Source: Cheilinus undulatus
Taxonomy: Eukaryota; Chordata; Actinopteri; Labriformes; Labridae
Reading direction: 5' to 3'
Length of the DNA stretch: 64,000 nt
Assembly (NCBI RefSeq): GCF_018320785.1
Contig: NC_054866.1
Span: forward strand, 7,718,487-7,782,486
How positions within the stretch are numbered: the stretch's first letter is position 1; each line of letters starts with the position of its first letter. The notes below the pieces were generated by a model, which saw nothing but the letters and a program-made list of their open reading frames with translations, did not search any database and was not told the origin of the DNA. Positions 48,277-59,324 of this stretch are shown here, piece by piece. A program made the translations under genes and the position numbers.

Positions 48277-49504
48277 TATAACAGGTCTTATCACATTAAC
48301 TATGATGACAGATTCCGTACTCATCAATGTGACCTGTATCACTTATTTTAGCTGGCTCCCTTTGGGTCAAAGTAGGAAACAACATGCATTATTTACAGGG
48401 TTCTCATAGGTAAACTCACCTGAATTCTCTTCTATCTATGAACATCTCCATACAACCAAATCTCAGAACTGTTTGTTTTCTTCCTGCTTTGTGTTTTCCC
48501 TTCACTTTGGTTGCACTCATTAGATTTACCTGTGTCAAACTGGCTGACTTACAAGGATGCAGTTCAATCTAGTAAAAAGTGTATTGATGTCCATAGAGCT
48601 GATAAATGAACCTGTTTGTTAATGTGAATATATAAGCTGAGAAAAGTTGCATTGGTTTAAATAGCACTCACATTAATTTTGATCCCTCATAATTAAAAAT
48701 TTATTAACTTCTGTACAATAAAAATATCCAGTGGTACCAGTTACCGGTATTGTTTCAAATAAAAAAGATTAAATAAATTAGAAAACCATCACAAATGAGG
48801 AAAATACAAAAAGTATTTCCAGTCCAAGAGTTCTAACCGTAAAGAGAAGTTTCTGCAGCTGTGTACATCAGAGTTTGATCAGTTCATTGTCCTTTCATTT
48901 TAACCAAAACATTTACAGTGAAGATTTCAACAACCTCCCCATTAAATGTAACGTATACCTCCACCTTAAATCACATTTCAGTACAACAGCAAGAAGATCC
49001 AGACTTGATCAAAAAGAATGAAGTCACACCATGATTGCTGAGGTGAATGTGGCAGTAAAAAGAGTCTGTTGATTATTCTAACAGCTTAATTCGGTTCATG
49101 AAACGTCCAACATGAGAAACAGAACAAAAGTTTGAGTTGTAAATGTGAAATGCTCCCGTTAAGCCGAGGTCAGACTACACAATGTTTTCGTCTGTTATGA
49201 TGATCACTGTGTCATGTGTGTGATCCATAAAGTGGAGCATTGACCTGACTGACAGCCATAACAGATGATGGTACTCAACATCTCCTGAAAAGACAGCTGT
49301 AAAGAGTAATGCCAGATACTCACTGTGTTGCTTAAGCTAGCTGCTCTTCTTCTCATTATTTCTCTTTTTTCAGTCTGTGGTCGTCCCTCTACAACACAAC
49401 ATGACATATAAGGCAGGGATGTTGATGCCAAATCTCAACAAACTTCCTTCTCAGCCCCCTTGTTCTGTCTTGCTGCACCAAATTCATCATATTTTTTTTT
49501 ACAA
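48277..49504. other. No gene recognised
   Basis: AT-rich. 49160-49430 has pieces like gaggtcagactacacaatg that recall a fish MITE terminus, but no partner end was confirmed. Confidence 0.4.
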
Positions 49505-49590
49505 TTCATATCTCTTGAAAAAGAAATTTTAATCTCAATGAGTTTTGTTCTCCTGGTTAAATAAAGGTTAAATAAAAATAAAATAATACT
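49505..49590 (+). mobile_element. Non-LTR retroelement tail
   Basis: tcttgaaaaagaaattttaa, tctcaatgag and ctggttaaataaaggttaaa form a well-known fish retroelement 3' tail ending in short (ggttaaataaa) repeats. Confidence 0.5.
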
Positions 49591-49616
49591 AACCCCAGAC
49601 ATAGCCGACCTGAAAC

Positions 49617-50504
49617 CTAACCTTGCAAAGCAGATGGACTGGCCAGATCCCATGTCTGGCGGAGTAGGCGGGTCCATCTTGAACAGCTCCAATGTAAAAC
49701 AACTTTTCCACATCTGAGAATTGACCAATCACGCAGAGTTTAGTTGTACTGTGAGCTGATAGCAATGGCTGCCACTGGTGTAGCAATTAGCTCGAATGTG
49801 TTTATAGTGTAGTGGTAGTTTTGTCAGAACTGAAACACATTTCTTAGAATCAAAAGAAGAGAATAGAACCACACTGCAAGCTTTTTGTGATGGAAAAGAT
49901 TTTTTTGCTCCAGTGTTAATTTCGTCGACTAAAACTATGACTAAAAATGTTCATCGACAGCCTTTTGATCCATGACAAAAACTAGGCAAGACTAACAAAA
50001 ATAGATCTGTGATGAGTAAAACTGACAAAAACTAAGTTTAGCTTTCTTCAAGATGACTAAAACTACACTAAAATGTAAAGTAGAGTTCACCGGACATTCA
50101 AAATCTGTGATATTTCTCCACTGTGGGTAAATCTGTCAAAAAACAATGCATCTGTAGCTATTCTGCCTCTCAGCTGTAGGAAGCAGGAACCCCGGGTTTG
50201 GCAGAGTGCATAGAACACGATTCCATGACTTGGCACCAGATTTAGGCAAGAAAATAAATGCTTGGACTAAAAGTAAAGACTACAGTATGAGGACTTTTTA
50301 TGGACTAAAACTAGGCTAAAATGTTTTGAGTGTTCGTCGACTAAAACTAGACTAAAACTATAAACAGTAGAAATGACTACAATGTGACTAAAACTAAAAT
50401 ACATTTCATTTATAGACTAAAACTAAGACTAAAATCAAAAATACCTGCCAAAATCAACACTGTTTTGCTCTTCTCTCAACCTGCTTTGGCATGAGTTTGT
50501 GATA
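49617..50504 (+). mobile_element. RecQ-remnant element, first of two in tandem, split by hAT
   Basis: Starts ctaaccttgcaaagcagatg, the left terminus of the family. At 49842-49909 the + strand reads KEENRTTLQAFCDGKDFF. After the hAT insert the frame resumes at 50463 with FALLSTCFGMS, corresponding to the helicase Walker A loop, in which the Gly-Lys-Ser/Thr is damaged. It ends soon after, where the second copy begins. Confidence 0.6.
49911..50462. mobile_element. hAT MITE with perfect 8-bp target duplication
   Basis: Starts cagtgttaatttcgtcgact and ends aaaatcaacactg. Flanked by ttttgctc (49903-49910, 50463-50470). The interior is full of actaaaactaga-type units. 552 bp. Confidence 0.92.
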
Positions 50505-50583
50505 GCTACAGGTGGGATTTAGTTTTCAAGCCAGTAGCAATGAGTGCTGCTGGTGTAGCAATTAGCTTGGAATTAGCTTAAGC

Positions 50584-52113
50584 CAGTGGTTCTCAACTGG
50601 TGGGTCGGAACACAAAAATGGGTCTTGTGGCTTATCATTTTAATCTGATGCAATGTCGTCCCAGTGCATTATGGTGGTTTCATTTTGAACAAACAAGTGA
50701 AAAAAAAAAAAAAAAGTTTGTCATCTGGTAATGTCTGATCTGTTGATATACTGTCTACGATTACTGATGACAAATCATGGTCTAGAAGTTTACCCACCAC
50801 CCCTCTTAACTCTATTCTTCAAAAATTAGGGGTAGGAGTAAAAATTGTAAATCAGGACTGAGCCTATAAAATGACAATTCAATCTCTCTTTTGCAACCCG
50901 GAGAGAAAGTATCAAATAATACGCTGACAGTCAGGTTTATACACGATTTTAAAAATCAAATCTAAGACTTTTTAAGACCTTTTTAAAACATGAGCTGATA
51001 AAAATTACCAACACATTGCACCGCAAACAGTAAAAAATAAAAAGCTTGAGATATTTCCCTGTGCACTGGATCAGGGCTGAAGTTTCTGATTGAATTAACA
51101 GTTTATGAAATTCCAGACGGTTAGAGCAAAGACATTTCCGTGCCTTAAACTCCCAAGTGTTATGTGGCTGTTCTATCAGTATACCAGTTAGTAATATTCA
51201 TCATAATAAAATTTTAACAGGTGTGCTGAGCTAATTCAAAAGTTTAATGCTTTTTGTCAGGGAAGACCTGCATGAATTTTTTTAGTGGGCAACTTGGTAG
51301 CCTTAAGCACTTTACAGTGGGTCAGGAATGCTTGCAAAAAGGAGACAATGGGCATAAAAGTCTGTACACGGTAGCTCAAAGTGGACATACATTAAACTAA
51401 TTAATCTATTCTTTGAATGTTCCTCTGATGATGGGTGAATTTCAGTGATTGTTTTAAGATTTCTCCTTTTGTATCTCCTTTTCTTTAGATAACAAAGCTG
51501 AGCTTCCCTAGACAAGAGGAAATTCCTAAAGAAACTACCAAATTTCTACCAAATGTCTTGTGGGAAATGGAATAAAACTAGTTTTATGCATGCATATCCT
51601 TCTGTAATGGGTCGCTTTTAACATGTTTTGTCTTTCTCTATGTTCAGTTATGTTTTGTTCTATTTAGGGTCCAAAGTACAGCATACCTTATAAAATACAT
51701 TTGAGTGGTTGGCTCAGTGCCGGCGCTAATGCCACTGCCTCGCAGCAAGAAGGTTCCTGGTCCACTTCTTGGTCAGAAGCTTTCTGTGCGGCTTCCCCGT
51801 GCATGCGTGGGTTCTCCGGTGCCCTCCCAACATCAAAGACATGCTCGTAGGTTACTGGGGACTCTAAATTGGCCATAGGTGTGGATGTGCCTGGTTGTTT
51901 GTCTCTATATGTCAGCCCTTTGATTGACTAGCAACCAGTCCAGGGTGTGCCCCGTCCCTTGCCTGATGACAGCTAGGATAGGCTCCAACCCCTGAGATCC
52001 CTAACAGGATAAGAAGAGTACAAGATGGAAGGTTGAAAATGTCTAAAAATTTGGGTCACAATGTCTCTCAAGGAGGCGGTGGGTCCTGACACCAAACTAG
52101 CTGGGAACCACTG
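50584..52113 (+). mobile_element. hAT element, 1.5 kb, containing a SINE
   Basis: Ends cagtggttctcaactggtgg and agctgggaaccactg. Flanks gcttaagc (50576-50583) and acttaagc (52114-52121) differ at one base. No transposase reading frame found. The SINE lies at about 51703-52030. A second partial copy of the interior is at 53520-53830. Confidence 0.8.
51703..52030 (+). mobile_element. tRNA-derived SINE inside the hAT element
   Basis: ctgcctcgcagcaagaaggt, gttctccggtgccctcccaa and gaccagtcc-like body match the SINEs at 38540 and 58950. The tail is agtacaagatggaagg. Target duplication is degraded. Confidence 0.75.
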
Positions 52114-52432
52114 ACTTAAGCAACAGTTTTTTTTTTTTGTTTGTTTGTTTGTTTGTTTTTTTTTGTTTTGTTTTTTTTATCAGGCCTGGTCAGCATTTCT
52201 TTATTGAAAGAGAAGCAAAGAACTGCTGAAAGCCTTTCTTGGCTGAGGTGATGTTTTTGCACTTCTCCCGACTGGCATGAGTTTTATCCACCAACAATCT
52301 CCACCCTCTGTAAACTACAACAGCACCTGCCTGTCAAGCTCAAGTAACTTGCCAGAGCTGCACATGCCTACTACCTCATTTTGTCTTGTCACTCTGATTG
52401 GCCCGTAATGAATGTGACAGAATTTCAGATTA

Positions 52433-53000
52433 AGTCTTGCCCTTTCCAGAAACTTTGTATGGAATGTGATATATGTCCCATGCAAAGGAGATATAAACAG
52501 TTTATTTGGCCTGTCGGGCTACCTAAAATCCCACAATACCCAGATTGGGCCATAGTGGTTCTTAAAATGTGTAGTCTGACTTCGGCTTTAGATGGTATGT
52601 ACAACCTTTGTTGCATTGCCATGAAACAAACATCAAACATTGAAATTATCCACCTCCAACATAATCTGACTTGTTTTCTGAGAAACTGTCACAGTAGACG
52701 TGTGGTTTTGCCATGAAAAGTTATGATTATGTAACTTAGAAAGTCGTTCGAACATTATGCAAAGTGCTAAGGTTACTCTACTCGACAAATCATCAGAAAT
52801 ATAAGGTGCCGGTGAAAACATTCATTGGAGATAGACCTGTGACACTCATGTTACAAAATGATGACTCAACAAAATGTCTTTCATCCCAGCGCAGAAGGCA
52901 CAGAAAGATTGGATCCTGATTGATGTGGGCCAAACCAGGATTCAGACATGACGGTGTGTTCAATCATTTTCATGTTCAAGTGATTGAACACAGGTGGATA
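52433..53000 (-). other. Probable 3' UTR / downstream region of the sialyltransferase gene
   Basis: Lies immediately after the stop codon on the minus strand. A minus-strand AATAAA occurs at 52501-52506 (tttatt on +), a possible polyadenylation signal, untested. The 111-codon + strand open frame 52381-52716 shows no known motif. Confidence 0.3.
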
Positions 53001-53090
53001 TCATGAATGAGGGTGCAGGTACAAAATGGCTCCTGAATCCTCCAGTCTTTTTAAGGCTTCTGCTTCGTGATTGAGGTCGTGGTAGGAATT
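53001..53090 (-). CDS. st3gal4: Sialyltransferase terminal coding exon
   Basis: 29 codons plus TGA, from NSYHDLNHEAEALKRLEDSG to LHPHS. Acceptor ctgtttctgcag. The catalytic-motif His and Glu are both present. Confidence 0.87.
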   Translation of the reverse strand, partial: NSYHDLNHEAEALKRLEDSGAILYLHPHS

Positions 53091-53344
53091 CTGCAGAAAC
53101 AGAGGAGATGCGTCAGCATTCAGAGAAAGGGATGACTTCTCCAGCATGAGGTAACTACTGTCCTGTCACAGTAAAGCAGAAGACTGCTACCCACCTTCAT
53201 AGACTTCATGGTGTCGTATCCATAGTAGTGGATCGGTTGTCTTTGGCTCTTGGAGTTTGGGTATCCAAAACCAGCAATGTGGACCACATCACAGTAGTTA
53301 AGAGCAACGAAAACAGCAAGGATACCCGTGGTGGGGTGCACTGG
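53001..53344 (-). CDS. st3gal4: ST3GAL4-like alpha-2,3-sialyltransferase, last two coding exons (partial gene)
   Basis: Golgi type II membrane enzyme that transfers sialic acid from CMP-Neu5Ac to terminal galactose of glycans. Two exons are visible on the minus strand: 53344-53195 (150 nt, 50 codons, acceptor gacag before it, donor GTGGGT after it) and 53090-53001 (90 nt, acceptor tttctgcag, stop TGA at 53003-53001). The intron is 104 nt, and both junctions are phase 0. Exon 1 of the pair holds sialylmotif S (HPTTGILAVF, NYCDVVHIAGFGYP) and motif III (IHYYGYD). The last exon holds motif VS, His-x4-Glu (HDLNHE), and ends LYLHPHS. The CDxVHIAGFGYP string is closest to ST3GAL4 among family members I know; other teleost ST3GAL paralogues remain possible. 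Motif L and the membrane anchor were not found in the window and should lie to the right. The exons are undamaged. Confidence 0.88.
53195..53344 (-). CDS. st3gal4: Sialyltransferase penultimate coding exon
   Basis: Reads 50 codons without stop from PVHPTTG to DTMKSMK. The preceding bases on the minus strand are ttttgttccgacag (acceptor) and the following are gtgggtagc (donor). It carries the motif S cysteine in NYCDVV and the motif III HYY. Confidence 0.88.
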
Positions 53345-53519
53345 CTGTCGGAACAAAATAATAGGAAGATTAAAAGTCTGATACAACGACAACGAGTACA
53401 TCAATGCCTTGCCAACCACAACCAAGATGTCTGCTCAAGCAATGACAAGAGGAGTAAAAATACAAATAGTTTCTTCTGAGGTAAGATTTGAATATTATGA
53501 CTACCATCATTGACTCGAT
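53345..53519 (-). other. Intron sequence upstream of the sialyltransferase exon
   Basis: The branch/pyrimidine region ttcctattattttgttccga precedes the acceptor. No further exon seen here. Confidence 0.5.
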
Positions 53520-53830
53520 ATAATGTTCCAGTGCATAATGGTCGTTTTATTTTGAACAAACTTTGGAGAGAAGAAAAAAAAAATCTTGTCATCCAGTTAC
53601 GTCTGGTCTGTTTACATCAATACCATCAACTATTACTGACGACTTATCAGGGTCTACATGCTTTCCCCACTACCCCTCATAACTCTTTTCTTAGGGGCAA
53701 GAGTAAAAACTGTAAATGGGACTAAGACTATAAAAGTGACAGTGCAATCTCTCTTTCACAACCCAAACAGGAAGTCACACATAAAAATACCCTGACAGTT
53801 AAATATCAAAGTGCCAAAGAGTCTGACCCG
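53520..53830 (+). mobile_element. hAT interior fragment, same family as 50584
   Basis: gttccagtgcataatggtcg, cccactacccctcataactc and gtgacagtgcaatctctctt parallel 50660-50950. No termini. It lies within the presumed sialyltransferase intron. Confidence 0.6.
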
Positions 53831-55767
53831 AACTCACTACTTCCCCAAACAACTCTGCAGGTTTTACACTTTGCTTCAAATAAAAAAATAAAGTCAGTTT
53901 CACAACAGAACACATGACCCTAATGCACCCATTTATTAAGTTTCAGGCTCTGCATTATATCATGTTGATTTTTAAATACATCAGTTTATTTTCAAATGAG
54001 ATATTAAAAGGGACAGCATGGTTAAAATTGAGTTATTTTGTCTGAAAATAAGATAGACGCAAGGTCCAGTGCTCAGGAAAAAAATATGTCAGTGTTTACA
54101 GCAAGAAACACTGACATTAATGTTTGTTGGATTATCTGTTTATTTGTTTATTCTAAATGGGAAATGATGGTCTTATTTACTTTTTAGATTTAATTTAGGA
54201 GCATTTGTATTATTAGTAAAAATCAAATTATACTGATACCGGTTTGATAGTCAAATACACCCAGTATTTAGAGATGCACAACACTGGATATATATAAATC
54301 AGTCCTTGAAACACACTCTAAAGTTTAAGGATGAACAAAGGAACAAACTTTAGTGTGAGGATATATCAGGGTTTGAGTAATGAGGATAACCAAATGGAAA
54401 AGACTTTAGCTGACGTAGGTCTGTTGGTTCGACCTAAAACTCCACAAACGTATTAGTACATGCTAGGGTGGGAAATTAGACCCCACAACCAGACACAAAA
54501 TCCAGCTCAAACTATCTGCCACTAGGGCAGGAGACAGAATGATTTCATGACATTGATGACATAAATTGAATCCATGTTTTTAGCTTGTTTCTACCAACTT
54601 TATGACCAGATTGAAGAAACCCCTCCCTCCCTGTGTCAGAGCGACTGTCAAATGTCTACATTTAGCTGTGTGCTGGGACAGTTGGACTCAGTAAAGGTGT
54701 CTTGAAACTAATGTGGTACTTGTTATAAATTCAGAATAATTACACAAGGCCTGGGATCCTGTGCAAAATATTTAGCCCCATTGTTTCAGCCACTGTTTTT
54801 GTGCTGTTTTCTGGAACAGACTTTAATAAGGATGAGCCCTCTCTCACACTGAGGGTGCAGGACTGACCCACACTCAGGTTATGGGCAGGCAGCGCTGCTG
54901 TTCCTGCTGTAATTGTAAAGTAGAAAAACATACAAATGCATAAAGGAATCATCGGAATTATGGCTGAACAAGTTGGGAAAATAATCTAATTGTTTTTTTT
55001 TTCTCCAACATTGTGATTATTTTGTAGTTCCTAATATTGTGTATTATCAATAAACACAAGTTAAAAAAATCATTCAGCACAGGGCTGAATGACTTCGAAA
55101 AAATGCCGTATGAACTGTTGTGTTGAAGGGAATGATCATTTCTATGTCAATCTCATTTTTAAAAAGAAAAACTCAAAATGATGAAAGTAGGACTTTTTGC
55201 ACTGTACTCTGGAAAAACTGACACTTGGATGTTTGCATAATGAGCACTGGTCATCAACTGGCAGCATGGGGGCTATGTCAGGCCCCCTAAAGCTTCCCAT
55301 CCGCCCCAAAAGACTATTTAATTCATAAAACACAAGGTCTCTTTTTTCTTTATATGTCTTTAGCTATTATATCATCCAGAAAAATAATCAATATCATAAC
55401 TGTTTCATCAGGACTGGCTTACGTTTGACCTATTCTTTTCAGAAATTCCCCCGTCAGCCAACATTACATGATGTAAGACGAACATGCTAATCATTCAAGT
55501 CCTGATTAAATCTGCAGTTTTTGTGTCAACTTTCCACTTCAGACTATTGGAGAGAGCAATTTTCCCTGCGTGAGACTGAAAAGAAAAGACTTATTTCCTG
55601 CATGCTGTTCTCACCAATCAGGACACAGCATAGAGGTGTCAAACTCAGTGATGGATAACAGAAAATATGGAGCTAAAATATGCCACTGCCACTATAGGTG
55701 GCAGGGACTGATTTCATTGTTAATGCAAAAATTGAAGGAAATACTAATACAGTAATATGTTAAGTAG

Positions 55768-55771
<4 letters not shown>
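53831..55771. other. No gene recognised
   Basis: Should be intron of the sialyltransferase gene if its 5' exons lie to the right. A possible left piece of a hAT-like repeat is at about 54965-55080. No exon confirmed. Confidence 0.35.

Positions 55772-55806
<35 letters not shown>
55772..55806. repeat. (TA)n microsatellite
   Basis: About 16 tandem at/ta units followed by gtatata. Confidence 0.95.
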
Positions 55807-55810
<4 letters not shown>

Positions 55811-55984
55811 ATTTAGCTCAGTTGAAGGTCTGGCCTCCACAGAGTCTGCCAAAATAAAATCTAGCCCAGGTATGAATGTAGTTAATGACCCCTGGTATAG
55901 AGCATTACATCTCTGCTGCAAAAGGTGTTTTTTAACAGGTATTTGACACACATTACAGGTAAAAGAAATACTGCCCCTGCTGTG

Positions 55985-56046
55985 ATTTAAAAATGGTAGT
56001 AAGAAATAGCATGATTTTATTCAAATTTTGATTAATTGCCCAGCCC
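55985..56046. mobile_element. hAT-like repeat end (attgcccagcc)
   Basis: attcaaattttgattaattg followed by cccagcc; the complement is the familiar start ggctgggcaattaatc. Confidence 0.45.
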
Positions 56047-56195
56047 ATTTGGAATCAATAACATGGGCAAAGATCGAAAAAAGGGTGTCTTAATCAACCT
56101 TCAAAAATCTAAAACATCTCACGAGTTAAAATAAGTCTTTTAAAGGCCTTAAATTTCAAACATCCAATATAAGACATTTTAAGAAAGGTCTACAG

Positions 56196-57171
56196 CAGCG
56201 GTGTCAAACTCAGTCACAGCAGGGGTCGGCCTACAAGGGTCAACATTTAACCATAACTGTCAACCTCATTTCACCAGTAATAAAACATGAAAAAAACAGC
56301 ACTGATGATAAATCCTTTGGAAATTAAAAAAAAAAAATAAAGTAAAAATGAAAAGTTTAAAGGCTAAAATCTGAGATAAAAATTCAAACTTATTGGTTCA
56401 AAAGATCAGAACACGAGATTAAAATATAGAAAAAAAATGTTTGTATAGAGCAAATATATGAGGAGAAAGTTGAAATCACAAGTTTGAAATGTGAAAATAT
56501 GAGATCAAATTTGAAATAATGAGTTTAAAGTCAAAATATGACTTAAAATTTTAAATTGTGAGCCTGATGGGTCAAAATATGGAATTAAAAAGCCAAATTT
56601 AGGAGTTGCAAAGGTCAAAATATGAGCTAGAATTCAAAATGATGAATTAAAAAGTTAAAATTTGACTTAAATTTAAAACATGGAGTCTAAAAGGACAAAA
56701 TATAAAATAAAAATAGAAAAATAATTCACTTGAAAGTGAAAATATAACTTAAAATTTTAAATTGTAAGTCTGATAGGTCAAAATATGGGATTAAAAAGCC
56801 AAAATTAGGAGTTGAAAATGTCAAAATATGAGCTAGAATTCAAAATGTTGACTTAAAAAGTTAAAAATATGACTTGAAATTTAAAATTGGGAATGTAAAA
56901 CACAAATTTGTGATATATAAAGCCCAAATTATGAGTTGAAAAGGTCGAAGTATGAAATGAAAAGTCAAAATCCTAAGTTTGAGATGCAAAATTTAAAATT
57001 TGAAATAAAAACACAAATTTATTTCTTTCCCCACATTCTTGACTTTTTATGATTGAAATCTACAGGCCTCATTCTGGTAGGCCAGTAATAATACAAACAT
57101 GATCTTGTGGGACGGATATTATCATTCCACGGGCCGGATTTGGCCCCCAGGCCTTGAGTTTGACACCCCTG
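56196..57171. mobile_element. hAT-type element with internal AT-rich arrays and perfect 8-bp target duplication
   Basis: Ends cagcggtgtcaaactcagtc and ccttgagtttgacacccctg. Flanked by gtctacag (56188-56195, 57172-57179). The interior 56330-57010 is a degenerate array on units such as gtcaaaatatgagctagaat and aaaatatgacttaaaatt. 976 bp, no transposase. Confidence 0.9.
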
Positions 57172-57179
57172 GTCTACAG

Positions 57180-58936
57180 GAACCCTGTAGTTTACTTACA
57201 GAAAAGAATGTTGAGATATCTATGGTGTACAATGTCATGATATGAGGTGTGATATCAAACAACAAGGACAGTGAATATGCGTGGAACTGTTTCACAATAT
57301 AAAGGGAAATATTAAAATGAAAAATTTGGTGTAAATTATAGGACATACAGTCCAAGGGAAAATGAATGTCTAAAGTGCAGTTTCTCTTTTTGAACACTAG
57401 ATGGTAGCAGAGGTCAGAAAAACATTTCTGCCTTGACCTTTCTGTGTAGTTTATCAACACATGCATTAGACATGTGCAGAATCAGTCCATAACCTCAGCA
57501 CTGACTGTTGTGAAACCTTCAAAGCTTACAACACACTGACAGTCTCCAGTAGCGTCTAAGCCTTTCCTTCTTCATAGGCTCTTTCCTCTTCTATGTGAAC
57601 GTTACGTAGCACAGGCTCATCACTGGATCAGAACACACAAATCTGAAAACCTCAAGCTCAAGTATCAACAACAAGACTCCAAACTGCTCATCTTTAAACA
57701 CAAGCATATTTGTCTGACTCAGACCCAAAGTTGTGCAAACCTCTGGACACTGTTTTCATCATTTCGGACACATTTTTCACACAGAAAAAACACAGGCCTT
57801 CAAACAACACTGACTATCAATAAGTCTCTCTTATATAGAAACAGTGCAAACTGACTCAGGAGAACACATCTGCCATGTTCGTTTGATCACTGTATAGCAG
57901 CAATGAATAAATACGTCTTTTGTTTCCTTGTATGATTTTCTTTAAGGTGTTTCTTAATGCACTTTCACAGGTGGTGAGAATACAGAGTTGACCTACATAT
58001 GACATATACAAGTGACATTTGTGTTGCATGTACATGTGTTACTGTAAATGTTACTAGGGATAAATTTCCCCAAAAGGATAACAAACCACACTCCTGTATG
58101 CAGATGTAACATGGCCCAATGAAGCTAAAACTTACTTTAGCACTTAACAATTGTGCTCTATTAGACATTTAACAGCTCTTTGTGTTGTTTTGATGTAGTA
58201 AACAGTTTCAAACATGAATTTGAGTTATTAGTTTTGTTGAGGTTTGGTAAACTAGTTCACTTTCTCAGTTTTGAGAAATGGTGCCTCACTTTGTCAAAAT
58301 GTGTTGAAACATTTGAGAAAAACTTTAAAGGTAACCTAAGTAGACATGCACTGTCTTGTTAGGTTAGAGCAAAACATAGCAGTCCTTTTTTAAAAGTCTT
58401 GGTTCCCTGACAGTAACTTTAGCAACATTTGTAAGCCTCACCCTGTAACCTGGGCGCTTTCCAGCAGCTTAGTCACTCCATTATCACTGCCTCTTCTTAG
58501 GAAAAGGAACTCATGATGCAAGTTACCAAAACAACTCCAGGCTGATTTCCACATGATGTTTTTGAACAAAATTCTCTAGAAGTAGTACTTACGGAAATTT
58601 AGCTTACTTAGTCCAGAGTCAGCACATTGAAGAGACCGTTTTGGTCAAAGAGGGAAAACAAACTATAGGAATGGACTTGGACACCATGACAGACAAAAAA
58701 GTAAGGGAACTGTGTATTTTCTGCTTCTTTTGTACTTCCAAACAGGATTTTTTAGAAGTATGTGCCACAAACTTGTAACATGATTTACTACAGAGGCCTT
58801 AATATATGCATCGACATTGATTTTAGATAATGGCCATATTCTATGCAGAACGCACAACAACAGCTTTTATTGTAGAGAAATTAAAAAAGGCATAGTTTAG
58901 AGGATCTTACAATGTAAAACATTTTAAAATACAGCT
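57180..58936. other. No gene recognised
   Basis: Single-copy-looking sequence. A near-CTCF string cactagatggtagcag occurs at 57399. No sialyltransferase exon found on the minus strand. Confidence 0.4.
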
Positions 58937-58949
58937 ATGGGTTACACCA

Positions 58950-59311
58950 CAGGCGCCATGGCGGCGCAGTGGTTAGTGCAGTTGCCTCACAGCAAGAAGG
59001 TTGCTGGTTCGCTTCCTGAACAGGGCCTTTCTGTGTGGAGTTTGCATGTTCTCCCTGTGCACGCGTGGGTTCTCTCCGGGTACTCCGGCTTCCTCCCACC
59101 ACCAAAAACATGCTCATTAGGTTAACTGATCACTCTAAATTGGCCGTAGGTGGGAATGTGAGCATGCCTGGTTGTCTGTCTCTATGTGTTGTCTGTCTCT
59201 ATATGTCAGTTCTGCAATTGACTGGCGACCAGTCCAGGGTGTACCCCTGCCTCTCACCCAATGACAGCTGGGATAGGCTACCCGGAAAGGAATAAGGGGT
59301 ATAGAAAATGG
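58950..59311 (+). mobile_element. tRNA-derived SINE with 13-bp target duplication
   Basis: Flanked by atgggttacacca (58937-58949, 59312-59324). The head gcggcgcagtggttagtgca contains a good Pol III A box, with ggttgctggttcgcttcctg nearby as a B-box-like region. The tail is gtatagaaaatg. The duplication is perfect and the body matches the family well, so it is likely the youngest of the three copies. The words tctctatgtgt/tctctatatgt are duplicated internally. Confidence 0.9.
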
Positions 59312-59324
59312 ATGGGTTACACCA

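Larger units (their letters stand above)
50505..52432 (+). mobile_element. RecQ-remnant element, second tandem copy, split by hAT
   Basis: The left part (gatagctacaggtgggattt, about 50505-50583) matches 33970-34070. After the hAT insert it continues with caacagttttt, a T/TTTG tract at 52129-52178, then 52197-52310, where two frames give SLLKEKQRTA and GDVFALLPTG followed by MSFIHQQ. This is the best-preserved Walker-A-like string in the window (LLPTG), although the following residues are lost and a stop separates the parts. The right terminus is not seen. Confidence 0.6.

Noticed and set aside
54780..54905. Possible minus-strand exon after ttacaattacag (AGTAALPAHNLSVGQSC...)
   Set aside because: It has an acceptor-like site, but there is no recognisable protein family and no clear donor. 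It does not match the part of the sialyltransferase expected upstream.
58950..59040. tRNA-gene-like A and B boxes
   Set aside because: They belong to the head of a SINE with target duplications and a shared body in three copies; no cloverleaf tRNA is formed.
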